From contig CM042014.1 of assembly GCA_023525715.1 (NCBI GenBank), positions 18,392,563 to 18,456,562 of the forward strand: a DNA stretch of 64,000 nt, in the 5' to 3' direction. The notes under the pieces are model-generated. The model did not search any database. It was given only the letters and a program-made list of their open reading frames with translations, and had not been told where the DNA came from. The stretch comes from Cichorium intybus (Eukaryota > Streptophyta > Magnoliopsida > Asterales > Asteraceae). Below are positions 12,117-23,517 of this stretch, piece after piece; position 1 is the stretch's first letter; the number at the start of each line of letters is the position of its first letter. The position numbers and the translations under genes were made by a program.

Positions 12117-14322
12117 TGTAACGCCCCAACTTTTTCAAACCATTTTTAATACATAAAAGTATATTTTACAAAATACGGTTCAACAAAAACCGTTTTACTT
12201 GTTTGAATACAACAAAAAGGGGAATTACAATACATATCAAGCAACCATAAGCTTAAGGAAAACGGATTCAATCAATACCAAATATGGAAGCTGTATCCAG
12301 CTCCACTCCTCTACATCTAGTGCTTATTTAGCAACTTCAAACTATCTCACAACTTTGTACCTGAACCTGGAATACATGGCATAAAAATGAAATACGTAAG
12401 ACAAAATGTCTCGTGAGTTACATGAGTTTTAGACTCAAACTTAAAATTTCTTTTCCAAACTTTTATAAAATTTTGTAACATAAATCATTGTCAAAACTAC
12501 ATAATATACACATATTATACCTTTTTACTTTTCAAAATCGTCATATGTTAGACTTTGCAAAAATAATGTCTTTTATACTTTCTTTGACTGGTTTTATAAA
12601 CTTGCTGGAATTTTTATACTTAGGGCGTTAATCACTATGAGTGATACCCCAAGTCTCTACAGCTAGAAAGAACGGATCAATACTAACAGTAGAAGTGCTG
12701 AGGCAGTCTACTTCGCGAAGGGGTTGTCCCCAGTAGACTCCTTACCTAACCCGGGTAGGTTGGAACATAGTTCCCTTACTAACAATGCTAGCTACAATAC
12801 CAGTCAAACATAAAAATATTCTTCTGAAACTAAAACATTACTTGCACAAGAAATGGCTAAATACCAAGCTTTTGACTCAAATATATCTCTATCATAATTT
12901 AGGCTATCGCCAAGAATCATACTTTCAAATATAGCAGTTAACTTTCTATTTAAACTAGAAAGTGTACCATTTTTGCAAATATTTTTTCACATATAAAAAT
13001 AATATATGAAATCTGAAAAATACTTACTTACTTGCCATGTATCCCAAAATGGATAAAAATGCTACATGTACTCACCTTATGACTCTTGAAAGGTTGTTTA
13101 GACGTCCCTCGGCTCTTTACCCTTTCGGTGTCCGAGTATTTGGCTTGCACCTATATATGGTATATGATACATTAATTTACATTTTTATTGACTCTAGACA
13201 ATGCTAGAGTCCTTATTATAACATCAATGGTCAAGACAAGTGTATAACTCTTGAATGACCAACTTTAGTTAAATTGTATTTTATACGTATTTTACTACAG
13301 TACCCTCGGAGGGTCGTATTTCAATTCCGATAATTTTTTATAAAGTTTTGGACCATATTAGACCTATGTTTAAAATTTGAGGTCAATTGGACAAGTTTTG
13401 ATCCATTTCTTAAAAATGAGGATTACTTGGCAGGGGACTCTTGAACCAAACTGCATTTCTGTTCAGCCGTGAGGCGCACCGCGCCCAAGAGAAGGCGCAT
13501 CGCGCCTGCTGTGCAGGTGTCCAGATTTTCCCCGATTTTTAAGCTGAAAATTCCCAATTTCTCCTATTAAGTGCTGAATACTCTACTTAATCGATAAGGG
13601 TTTGTTCCAAGACTAAAACCCTTCAATTTCTTCAAGTTTTAAACCATTAAAATCAGATTAATCACAAGAACTCAAATTCTAGGGTTCTTGATCAAAATCT
13701 CAATTCTTGAAGAAATAGCATCCTACTTCCATATTATTGGATTAAGTACTTTTAACATGGCTTAATGGAAGTGTTAAACCTCTTCAACTACATGTTTCAT
13801 TACTGAAATTACAGGATTTCAGTTTCCTTAAGAATATCATCAAACGTTCAAACTAAGGTTTTGATTTCTTACCTTGGAAGTTTGGAATCACCAATTCCAA
13901 CTCTCTTCTTCAATTCCCACTTCAATTTCCTTGCTTCTCTTCTTGATTTCTTGATCTCGTTTCCTTCCAAGAATTTCTCCCGTGCTCTAGAACTCTCCAC
14001 TGAATTTGTGGATATATGAAATATTTTTCTCTATTTATATTTTTATATTTTCAGTTTTGGTCCCTCTAGATAACTTCCTTGAACTTTGGCCACCAAAACC
14101 AACTATCTTTCCATGGAATCAATTCTTTTACATTTTTAGTCCTAAACTATAATAAATTTTTATAATAATTTCTGCATGGGGTCAAATGACCAATTTACCC
14201 TTTTTAGGGTAAAATGACTAAATTACCCTTACAACCATAATTTCTCATAAATTTTACATATAACACTTAAATTACACACATTTTAGTTTACATATTTATA
14301 TTACAAATTTTTGGTCGTTTCA
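12117..14322 (-). repeat. 3' LTR of element A
   Basis: 2206 bp, plus-strand ends TGTAACGCCCC and GGTCGTTTCA. In element sense it runs TGAAACGACC to GGGGCGTTACA. It is nearly identical to the LTR at 19326-21531. It holds a TATA-like box (sense TATAAATAG, 14031-14039) and a pair of CpG-rich 13-bp direct repeats (13473-13485, 13494-13506). Confidence 0.95.
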
Positions 14323-14337
14323 ACTACCTCCCCCTAA
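14323..14337 (-). promoter_or_regulatory. Polypurine tract of element A
   Basis: In sense the sequence reads TTAGGGGGAGGTAGT immediately before the 3' LTR. It is the expected primer for plus-strand DNA synthesis. It lies directly behind the pol stop codon (14338-14340), so the 3' untranslated spacer is only 15 nt. Confidence 0.9.
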
Positions 14338-17300
14338 TTAGGATTCCGTCCTCGGAATCGCATCAAAATCTGTAAAATTAGGGTATCTTTTCTTCATGCT
14401 TTCCAATGTTTCCCAAGTCAAGTCTGAACCCAGTGAATGCTTCCATTTGACCAACACTAGATCAATCTCTCTGTTCCTTAACTTCTTGGTTTTCACTTCT
14501 AACATCGCCTCAGGTTCTTCCACTAGTCTGTTGGGTGTTTCCACCCTTATTTCTTCTAGAGGAATGGTTAACTCCTTCTTTCCAAAGTATTTCTTGAGAT
14601 AACATACATGAAATGTATCATGTATTCCCCTGAGTTCTTGTGGTAACTCCAATTTGAATGCTTGTAAACCGATTCTTTTCAAAATCTTGAAGGGTCCAAT
14701 ATATCTTGGACTCAGCTTTCCTCTCTTACCAAACCTTATCACTCCCTTCCAAGGTGATACTTTTATCATCACCAAATCTCCTTCTTTTAGATCATAAGGT
14801 CTTTTCTTCAAATCTGAATAGCTTCTTTGGCGATCTTGCGCGGCTTTCATGTTGGCTTGTATTACACCAATCTTTTCATTTGTCATTCTTACAATTTCTG
14901 GCCCAGTGAGTTTTGCTTCACCAGCTTCTAACCAACACACTGGGGTTCTACACTTCCTACCATATAAGGCTTCAAAAGGCGGCATCTTGATGCTTGAGTG
15001 ATAACTATTGTTATACGAGAATTCTACTAATGGTAGGTGTTGGTCCCAATTTCCTCCAAAATCGATAGCACACGATCTTAACATATCCTCCAAAGTCTGA
15101 ATAGTACGTTCGCTTTGCCCATCAGTTTGAGGGTGATAGGCTGTACTCATTTTAATGCGAGTTCCCATCTTTTCTTGTAGAGCATCCCAAAAATTAGACG
15201 TGAATCGAGGATCTCTATCTGAGACTATGGACAAAGGTGCTCCATAACGTCTGATCACTTCATCGAGGTACAACTGAGCTAATTCTCCAAGTGAGTTAGT
15301 TTCTTTCATCGCTAGGAATAGTGCACTTTTAGTCAATCTGTCGACAATGACCCATATACTATCGTGTCCCCTTCTCGTTCTTGGCAGCCCCATGACAAAA
15401 TCCATGGTCAGTTCTTCCCATTTCCCTGCTGGTATTTGTAATGACTGTGCAGTACCATACGGCACCTGATGTTCTGCTTTTACTTGTGCACAAGTGTCAC
15501 AGTGGGATATGTACTTTGCTATTCTCTTTTTCATTCCTGGCCACCAATAATGATGCTTCAAATCTTGATATGTTTTTGTACTTCCAGGATGTATAGAATA
15601 CTTGGATTTGTGAGAATCATCCAAGACTATCTTTCTGGTTGCCCCATATTTAGGAACCCAAATACGTCCCTTGAAAGTGCGCAATCCTTGAGTATTCACT
15701 TCAAACACCACCTTTTTCCCAAGCTTTTCTTTCTTTCTATTCTCTTCAGTTAAAGCATCATCTTGAGCTTCTTTAATCTTTTGAATTAAAGTTGAGACCA
15801 CTTCAATTCGCATGGATCTTCCTTTAACAACTTTTTCACGAACCTTTCGGCTTAAGGCATCGGCTACCACATTAGCCTTTCCTTCGTGGTAAATTATCTC
15901 ACAGTCATAATCATTCACCAACTCAATCCACCGTGTCTGTCGTAGATTTAATTCTTTCTGAGTGAAAAGATATTGCAGACTTTTATGATCTGTATATATC
16001 TTGCATTTCGTCCCATATAGATAGTGCCTCCAAATCTTCAATGCAAATACAATTGCAGCCAATTCTAGATCATGAGTAGTATAACGCGTCTCTGCATCTT
16101 TTAGCTGTCTAGAAGCATAGGCAATAACTTTGCCCCGTTGCATAAGAACACATCCGAGACCTCTATTAGACGCATCGCTGAATACTACAAACTCTTCTGT
16201 GCCTTCTGGTAAAGAGAGTACTGGAGCTTCACATAACTTCTTTTTCAGTATTTCAAAGGCTTCTTGCTGTTTTTCTCCCCAGATAAACTTCACTTCTTTC
16301 CGAGTTAACTGAGTCAATGGTACCGCTATTTTAGAAAAATCTTGGATAAATCGTCGGTAATAACCGGCTAACCCAAGAAAACTTCTAACTTCTGTAGGTG
16401 TCTTCGGTGGTTCCCATTTCATTACCGCTTCTATTTTTGCTGGGTCTACTTTAATACCTTCGGCTGAAACAATATGACCCAGAAACTGAACTTCCCGCAA
16501 CCAAAAGTCACACTTTGACAACTTCGCGTATAACTGTTCATTCTTCAAGGTACGCAACACTTCTCGTAAGTGCACTTCATGCTCTGCTTCACTTTTCGAA
16601 TAGACTAGAATATCATCAATGAAAACGATGACAAATCTGTCAAGGAAAGCTTTACAGACCCTGTTCATAAGGTCCATAAACACGGCTGGGGCATTAGTGA
16701 GACCGAATGGCATCACTAAAAATTCATAGTGACCATATCGAGTTCGGAATGCAGTCTTGCATACATCTTCATCCTTCACCCGGACTTGATGATATCCGGA
16801 GCGAAGGTCAATTTTTGAAAAATAACTAGCTCCCTCTAACTGATCGAATAAATCATCAATTCTTGGCAAAGGATATCGATTCTTAATGGTCACTTTATTG
16901 AGCTCGCGATAATCTATACACATGCGCATAGTACCGTCCTTCTTCTTGACAAACAACACTGGAGCTCCCCAAGGAGAAGAGCTGGGATGAATAAACCCCT
17001 TGTCAAGAAGTTCTTGCAACTGAGACATAAGTTCTCTCATCTCTGTAGGAGCAAGACGGTACGGTGCCCGAGCAATGGGACTTGCTCCAGAGACCAGATC
17101 AATACGAAATTCGACTTGCCTAATGGGTGGTAATCCAGGTAAGTCATCAGGAAAAACTTCAGGGAATTCATTGACCACCTTTATATCTTCCATCTTTTGC
17201 TTCTCCTTCTTCCCATTCATCACATAAGCGATAAATGATTCACACCCTTTATGGATGCATTTACGGGCCTTAATGGCAGTAATGAGACTTTGCATATTCT

Positions 17301-18939
17301 TCCGGCGTTCCCCATATATATAAACTTTACTACCATCAGGCATTTTGATCGATACTATCCGTTTCCCACAGAGAATTTTTGCATTATGAGCTCCGAGCCA
17401 ATCCATCCCAATAACAATATCGAATCCTTTAATTCCGATAGGTAGCAAGTTTGCCTTTAAGATTCGCCCATTAATCTCCACCGGACATTCCTCATACACA
17501 TGACGGACCGTAACTAGTTCTCCATTCGCGACTTCAATAAAACAAGTATCATCTAATGGTTTCATTGGTGTGTTCAGACGCTTACTAAAGTCATGGGACA
17601 CAAAAGAGAAATGTGCTCCAGAATCAAAAAGAACATAAGCAGGTTGCGAGTTTACAATGAGTGTACCTGCCACCACATCCTGATCTTCTTTGGCCTCATC
17701 AAAGGTCATCTGAAACGCTCTTCCCTTCGTCTTTGCTGGCTCTGTTTTCTTATTACTTGCTGTGGAAACTAATGTCTCACTCTTCTTCTTGGGACAGTTG
17801 GTACTGTAATGACCCTTTTCATGGCAATTAAAACATTCCACCTCGCTAATATCTTTAACCTTGCAGTCTTTAGCTTGGTGGCCCGGAAGACCACATTTAT
17901 AGCACCCACTAGTGCCCTTCTTGCATTCCCCACTATGCCTCTTTCCACACTTCTTACATTCTTTAACCTCACCTTGCTTAGAAAACCCCGATGAAACACG
18001 ACTCTTCTTGTTTGCTCCAGAGATTCCTGAAGACTTTCGCTTTTCCGCAAATGCTTGTCGTTCCTTGACCTTTTTCTCTATCATACTCTCAACCCTAGCC
18101 GCAGATTCAATGGCTTCATCAAGAGTAGTGGCTTTGCTAACTTCTAGCGAGTAGTCCGCCGGCAAACCATTAACATATCGGTTTATCCTTCCAGCCTCGG
18201 TCGGTAGTGTATCTTTCAGAAATGGCAGCATCTCACAGAACTTTTTAGTGTACTCATCAACCGTCTGCTTTTCCTTTGCAAGAGCAAAGAATTCATTAAC
18301 CAAGTTCTCTCGATGCCTAGCTGAACAGAACTTGCCTTTCAACCGTTGAACGAACTCGTCCCAAGACAACGCATCCACGAAATCACTCCCCTTGATTCGG
18401 CGGAGAGTATTCCACCAAGTAAGAGCTTCCGCCTTTAGCATCTGAGAAGCAAACCCTACTTTCATATCCTCTTCGCAGCGGCAGATGCGAAGAACTTGTT
18501 CCATTTCAGTCAACCACCGTATTGTTATTCGCGGATCCATCTCCCCGTTGAACTCCTTTGGCCGACAGGACATAAAGTCCTTGAAAGTACAGGCTCCTTT
18601 AGTCTTGAACTGAGGCTGTGATTTGGAAGATGAATCTCCCTGAGAAGAAGTCTGTCTCGGATTAGTGCCTTCAGGAGCCACACTTTTCTCGCTATCTTCA
18701 GGTTGTGACTTAGATCTTTCGCCCAGTCGCTCATCCAGAAGACGAGTCATTTCCTGTCTGTTTTGTACTTGAGAGTCGTGAAATAACTTCTGAATTGCCT
18801 CCAAAGTCAATGGAGGTGGATTAGCCTCACCCCTAGAATTGCCATCATCAACGGCTTGGGGTGGTCGTGGAGGCATAGGAGGCCTTGCATTAGGATCTGG
18901 GTTTTCCGCATACGATCCTTGACCACTTCTAGTTCGCAT
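14338..18939 (-). CDS. gag-pol polyprotein of element A (intact)
   Basis: One uninterrupted frame of about 1533 codons from the MRTRSG start. In order: gag capsid-like region with the LTWWNTL segment (about 180); CCHC knuckles (about 325-390); aspartic protease DSGA (about 440); reverse transcriptase with LPRIDDLFDQL and FIDDIL (about 773); RNase H with SDAS (about 920); integrase HHCC finger (about 1116-1148) and DDE residues (D about 1180, D about 1238, E about 1275 in QSERT); then a chromodomain-like tail (LVLVKWKHSLGSDLTWE, about 1480). The product should form virus-like particles, copy the RNA and integrate it. The frame stays open to an upstream ATG at 18984, but in sibling E that extension is broken by a stop, so MRTRSG is preferred. 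In sibling B this ATG is ATA. Start choice is inference; the domain reading is firm. Confidence 0.95.
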   Translation of the reverse strand: MRTRSGQGSYAENPDPNARPPMPPRPPQAVDDGNSRGEANPPPLTLEAIQKLFHDSQVQNRQEMTRLLDERLGERSKSQPEDSEKSVAPEGTNPRQTSSQGDSSSKSQPQFKTKGACTFKDFMSCRPKEFNGEMDPRITIRWLTEMEQVLRICRCEEDMKVGFASQMLKAEALTWWNTLRRIKGSDFVDALSWDEFVQRLKGKFCSARHRENLVNEFFALAKEKQTVDEYTKKFCEMLPFLKDTLPTEAGRINRYVNGLPADYSLEVSKATTLDEAIESAARVESMIEKKVKERQAFAEKRKSSGISGANKKSRVSSGFSKQGEVKECKKCGKRHSGECKKGTSGCYKCGLPGHQAKDCKVKDISEVECFNCHEKGHYSTNCPKKKSETLVSTASNKKTEPAKTKGRAFQMTFDEAKEDQDVVAGTLIVNSQPAYVLFDSGAHFSFVSHDFSKRLNTPMKPLDDTCFIEVANGELVTVRHVYEECPVEINGRILKANLLPIGIKGFDIVIGMDWLGAHNAKILCGKRIVSIKMPDGSKVYIYGERRKNMQSLITAIKARKCIHKGCESFIAYVMNGKKEKQKMEDIKVVNEFPEVFPDDLPGLPPIRQVEFRIDLVSGASPIARAPYRLAPTEMRELMSQLQELLDKGFIHPSSSPWGAPVLFVKKKDGTMRMCIDYRELNKVTIKNRYPLPRIDDLFDQLEGASYFSKIDLRSGYHQVRVKDEDVCKTAFRTRYGHYEFLVMPFGLTNAPAVFMDLMNRVCKAFLDRFVIVFIDDILVYSKSEAEHEVHLREVLRTLKNEQLYAKLSKCDFWLREVQFLGHIVSAEGIKVDPAKIEAVMKWEPPKTPTEVRSFLGLAGYYRRFIQDFSKIAVPLTQLTRKEVKFIWGEKQQEAFEILKKKLCEAPVLSLPEGTEEFVVFSDASNRGLGCVLMQRGKVIAYASRQLKDAETRYTTHDLELAAIVFALKIWRHYLYGTKCKIYTDHKSLQYLFTQKELNLRQTRWIELVNDYDCEIIYHEGKANVVADALSRKVREKVVKGRSMRIEVVSTLIQKIKEAQDDALTEENRKKEKLGKKVVFEVNTQGLRTFKGRIWVPKYGATRKIVLDDSHKSKYSIHPGSTKTYQDLKHHYWWPGMKKRIAKYISHCDTCAQVKAEHQVPYGTAQSLQIPAGKWEELTMDFVMGLPRTRRGHDSIWVIVDRLTKSALFLAMKETNSLGELAQLYLDEVIRRYGAPLSIVSDRDPRFTSNFWDALQEKMGTRIKMSTAYHPQTDGQSERTIQTLEDMLRSCAIDFGGNWDQHLPLVEFSYNNSYHSSIKMPPFEALYGRKCRTPVCWLEAGEAKLTGPEIVRMTNEKIGVIQANMKAAQDRQRSYSDLKKRPYDLKEGDLVMIKVSPWKGVIRFGKRGKLSPRYIGPFKILKRIGLQAFKLELPQELRGIHDTFHVCYLKKYFGKKELTIPLEEIRVETPNRLVEEPEAMLEVKTKKLRNREIDLVLVKWKHSLGSDLTWETLESMKKRYPNFTDFDAIPRTES

Positions 18940-19058
18940 CTTGCTATAAAATTTCAAGTACTTTAGTATTTCATAATATATCATAATACCAATTTACTAC
19001 TTTTTCCACCAGTTTCCCAGTATTCCCTCGCGGGTACACCAGGCCCAATATGCGTCCT

Positions 19059-19096
19059 GTGATTATGATAATACGGGCCCATATTACCATAATCAC
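19059..19096 (-). promoter_or_regulatory. Leader hairpin with palindromic GGGCCC apex, element A
   Basis: A 38-nt inverted repeat lies between the primer site and gag start: two 16-nt arms around a central GGGCCC (19075-19080). In the sense RNA (minus strand) all 16 arm positions pair, 14 Watson-Crick and two as G-U; on the plus strand those two are A-C mismatches. The same 38 nt occur in B (43057-43094) and E (55380-55417). A stem presenting a self-complementary loop is what a retroviral dimerisation site looks like; that function is inferred. Confidence 0.7.
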
Positions 19097-19309
19097 CTAC
19101 ACATGTTGTTCCCAATGTTTCCGCTCGGTTCCACTGTTCACTAGTATCAATTAGCTACTTTTAACTCATAAATATACTCATATATTTTCATTAACAATTA
19201 ATGTCTTAATTCATTAAGACTTAACAATTTATATAACTCACTCTAACTGACTATTTTACTAGTCTAAGCCTAGGAGTGGATTGATCCAATCCTAATTCGC
19301 TTAAACTAT

Positions 19310-19322
19310 GGCTCTGATACCA
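19310..19322 (-). promoter_or_regulatory. Primer-binding site (tRNA-iMet) of element A
   Basis: In sense, TGGTATCAGAGCC lies three bases after the end of the 5' LTR. This is complementary to the 3' end of plant initiator-methionine tRNA and is the standard minus-strand primer site of chromoviruses. Confidence 0.95.
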
Positions 19323-19325
19323 ACT

Positions 19326-21531
19326 TGTAACGCCCCAACTTTTTCAAACCATTTTTAATACATAAAAGTATATTTTACAAAATACGGTTCAACAAAAACC
19401 GTTTTACTTGTTTGAATACAACAAAAAGGGGAGTTACAATACATATCAAGCAACCATAAGCTTAAGGAAAACGGATTCAATCAATACCAAATATGGAAGC
19501 TGTATCCAGCTCCACTCCTCTACATCTAGTGCTTATTTAGCAACTTCAAACTATCTCACAACTTTGTACCTGAACCTGGAATACATGGCATAAAAATGAA
19601 ATACGTAAGACAAAATGTCTCGTGAGTTACATGAGTTTTAGACTCAAACTTAAAATTTCTTTTCCAAACTTTTATAAAATTTCATAACATAAATCATTGT
19701 CAAAACTACATAATATACACATATTATACCTTTTTACTTTTCAAAATCGTCATATGTTAGACTTTGCAAAAATAATGTCTTTTATACTTTCTTTGACTGG
19801 TTTTATAAACTTGCTGGAATTTTTATACTTAGGGCGTTAATCACTATGAGTGATACCCCAAGTCTCTACAGCTAGAAAGAACGGATCAATACTAACAGTA
19901 GAAGTGCTGAGGCAGTCTACTTCGCGAAGGGGTTGTCCCCAGTAGACTCCTTACCTAACCCGGGTAGGTTGGAACATAGTTCCCTTACTAACAATGCTAG
20001 CTACAATACCAGTCAAACATAAAAATATTATTCTGAAACTAAAACATTACTTGCACAAGAAATGGCTAAATACCAAGCTTTTGACTCAAATATATCTCTA
20101 TCATAATTTAGGCTATCGCCAAGAATCATACTTTCAAATATAGCAGTTAACTTTCTATTTAAACTAGAAAGTGTACCATTTTTGCAAATATTTTTTCACA
20201 TATAAAAATAATATATGAAATCTGAAAAATACTTACTTACTTGCCATGTATCCCAAAATGGATAAAAATGCTACATGTACTCACCTTATGACTCTTGAAA
20301 GGTTGTTTAGACGTCCCTCGGCTCTTTACCCTTTCGGTGTCCGAGTATTTGGCTTGCACCTATATATGGTATATGATACATTAATTTACATTTTTATTGA
20401 CTCTAGACAATGCTAGAGTCCTTATTATAACATCAATGGTCAAGACAAGTGTATAACTCTTGAATGACCAACTTTAGTTAAATTGTATTTTATACGTATT
20501 TTACTACAGTACCCTCGGAGGGTCGTATTTCAATTCCGATAATTTTTTATAAAGTTTTGGACCATATTAGACCTATGTTTAAAATTTGAGGTCAATTGGA
20601 CAAGTTTTGATCCATTTCTTAAAAATGAGGATTACTTGGCAGGGGACTCTTGAACCAAACTGCATTTCTGTTCAGTCGTGAGGCGCACCGCGCCCAAGAG
20701 AAGGCGCATCGCGCCTGCTGTGCAGGTGTCCAGATTTTCCCCGATTTTTAAGCTGAAAATTCCCAATTTCTCCTATTAAGTGCTGAATACTCTACTTAAT
20801 CGATAAGGGTTTGTTCCAAGACTAAAACCCTTCAATTTCTTCAAGTTTTAAACCATTAAAATCAGATTAATCACAAGAACTCAAATTCTAGGGTTCTTGA
20901 TCAAAATCTCAATTCTTGAAGAAATAGCATCCTACTTCCATATTATTGGATTAAGTACTTTTAACATGGCTTAATGGAAGTGTTAAACCTCTTCAACTAC
21001 ATGTTTCATTACTGAAATTACAGGATTTCAGTTTCCTTAAGAATATCATCAAACGTTCAAACTAAGGTTTTGATTTCTTACCTTGGAAGTTTGGAATCAC
21101 CAATTCCGACTCTCTTCTTCAATTCCCACTTCAATTTCCTTGCTTCTCTTCTTGATTTCTTGATCTCGTTTCCTTCCAAGAATTTCTCCCGTGCTCTAGA
21201 ACTCTCCACTGAATTTGTGGATATATGAAATATTTTTCTCTATTTATATTTTTATATTTTCAGTTTTGGTCCCTCTAGATAACTTCCTTAAACTTTGGCC
21301 ACCAAAACCAACTATCTTTCCATGGAATCAATTCTTTTACATTTTTAGTCCTAAACTATAATAAATTTTTATAATAATTTCTGCATGGGGTCAAATGACC
21401 AATTTACCCTTTTTAGGGTAAAATGACTAAATTACCCTTACAACCATAATTTCTCATAAATTTTACATATAACACTTAAATTACACACCTTTTAGTTTAC
21501 ATATTTATATTACAAATTTTTGGTCGTTTCA
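19326..21531 (-). repeat. 5' LTR of element A
   Basis: 2206 bp, matching the 3' LTR with about eight substitutions. A TATA-like box (sense TATAAATAG) at 21240-21248 lies about 285 bp into the LTR and probably starts the genomic transcript running toward lower coordinates. CpG-rich direct repeats are at 20682-20694 and 20703-20715. Confidence 0.95.
21240..21248 (-). promoter_or_regulatory. Putative TATA box in the 5' LTR of element A
   Basis: Sense TATAAATAG in an AT-rich stretch, positioned as a U3 promoter. The identical motif is at the same place in the 3' LTR (14031-14039). Confidence 0.5.
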
Positions 21532-21536
21532 CGTGT

Positions 21537-23517
21537 CACCATGTCCGAGAAGTGAAGAACAGAGTTACAGAAAAAGAAACAACCATCGATAGACAATGAG
21601 AATCAAACTAGTCGAGGATCAGATAAGGGAACAAAGAAACAAATAACACAAATTAGAATTCAGATTAGGAGAAATAGAATCTGAGATTGAAATTAAGAAA
21701 TAAAGAACTCTAAAGTCTACCTATCTGCGTTTTCTCCTTCTCGATTCTCCCGACTCCCCATGCCCCTCTCCTCGTCTTCACCCATCTTAAACATTTGAAT
21801 GTGTGAAACATTGATTACACATGCGTGCGATCCATTTTTTACCGCCTGTCTTTTCCCTTTTCAATGGACTGTTGTCTATTGGGCTAGCTGTATTTTTATT
21901 CATTAGCCCAAACATCATATACACATAATAATAGATTATAGATTAATAAAAAAAATTGTTGCCCCATACTAGGCTATTGATAAAGACACTCCATCCTAAT
22001 AAACTTTATTCTAAGTTAGGTTAATGATTACTTTATTAATTAATCATTAGTCTAAATTATTATTAGATAATGATTGCTAAATTTTTTTCTAACTAATCTT
22101 TTTTCTATTAATTATTAATTATAATATTATTATTTTATTTTAAACTTATTTTTTTAATTACAAAACTTTTAAAAGTAAAGTTTTTATTTTCAAAAAATTG
22201 ATTTTTTATTGAAAATTAAATTAGAATAAAAGGCGTTCATATGGAATATGTTCGTATGGAATACACGTTGAACATACGATCTTTTGGCTTTGTATCCATC
22301 CTCTCTTTGGTCATTTTTATGATTAGCACTTTATTAAAATAGCCAGATTTACGTGTGATGTTATTTGGAGATAAAATATCAATTTATGATTAGCAATTTA
22401 TAAGCCAAATGTTTTACTTTTAAAGCCTATTAGCCCGATGAAAACCATTTATAACTAAAAAACCCTAGTTTATGGTATTTCTCAGCTCTGTCTCTCTAGA
22501 GCTGCTGCCACCGTCGGAAATAGATGTTGATGCCACCGCCACCGCCACCGCCACCATCAGAATTGGACGTCGCCTTCACCGGAATCTGAAATTGCCGTCA
22601 CCGTAATGGTCGGAATCGGTTGTCGCCATCACCAATCTCTTACTCTCTCTTTTTGTCTGTTTGTTTTTCCGGCGGTAGATGGCGGCTGTAGGTGGCAGGC
22701 GATTCTCTATCTCTGTCTCTTTGTTCCGGCCATGGTAGCTGTCAGTCTCTCTCTCTCTCTATGTGTGTTTCCGGTATTTTCCAGGCGGTGACCGGCGCAA
22801 GCCATCGACGGTTGGTTAAATGTAGGTGATCGGCGGGAACTCTCCGGCGATGTCTATTTTTTCCGGCCATGGTGGCTGTCGATCTCAGTAGTATTTTAAT
22901 TGTTATGATTTTTTTGTGTATTTGACTTGTGTTTAAATATATATTTCTGTTATCTAGATAAAAAGATGGAAAATGATTGTGTTTAAATGGTCATTTATGT
23001 AATCTAAATAAAAAGTTGGAAATTGTTTAGAAAACATAAAAGGATATTATGACTGCAAATGAAATTTAGTCAAAGTTGATAAAAACAATACTGAAAAGTA
23101 ATAAATAAATATAATGGAGTGTTGGTATAAAATAGGTTGGAGTGTTAATATAATTTCCTAATAATTTATTGTCCAAGACTTGGGATAGTCGTAGCCCCTA
23201 GGGAGGGGACAAGGATAGGAAAAGTTGATAAATAGTAGGGCAGTGGACCGATGGTTAGACCATTTATATCAATTTAGTGTTACTATTTTTCAAATGCAGT
23301 TTATCTCTACACTAATGTAATATCAATCTTTTTTCAAAAATGTTCTCCACTATGAAATCAATAATTATTTTTAACATTTTAACAAAATATTCCAAATATT
23401 CATAATTAAAAATTATCCTATAATGAATTAAGATAATATGTAAATTAATTATTCAAAATAATATATAGAAGATTAGGAACCAACGAGAACTAATCTAAGG
23501 CTTTTATTTTTTATCAA
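21537..23517. other. Spacer, partly gene-like but without a recognisable gene
   Basis: 21537-21800 continues the host sequence interrupted by element A. 21900-22440 is very AT-rich. 22490-22880 is GC-richer, with a (CCACCG)n run at 22533-22556 and repeated GGCGG/CCGGCC words resembling a plant 5' exon, but no frame gives a recognisable protein. 22900-23517 is AT-rich. Confidence 0.4.

Larger units (their letters stand above)
12117..21531 (-). mobile_element. Element A: complete Ty3/gypsy chromovirus (Tekay/Del-like)
   Basis: A 9415-bp element in minus orientation, flanked by the perfect 5-bp TSD CGTGT (12112-12116 and 21532-21536). It has two 2206-bp LTRs, a tRNA-iMet primer site, a leader, one long gag-pol frame, and a polypurine tract abutting the 3' LTR. 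By eye the LTRs differ at about eight positions (about 99.6 percent identity), which suggests a recent insertion. Long LTRs, the iMet primer, the RT-RNase H-integrase order and a chromodomain-like C-terminus fit the Tekay/Del chromovirus clade. I see no inactivating lesion. Confidence 0.95.

Noticed and set aside
12199..12384. 61-codon frame repeated at 19408-19593
   Set aside because: It lies inside both LTRs of element A and is repeated only because the LTRs are; no protein features.
15469..18154. Several plus-strand frames within element A (and equivalents in B and E)
   Set aside because: Antisense shadows of the gag-pol coding strand; no independent features.
19310..19322. tRNA gene suggested by the initiator-tRNA match
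   Set aside because: Only the 3' complementary segment is present, next to an LTR; it is a primer-binding site.
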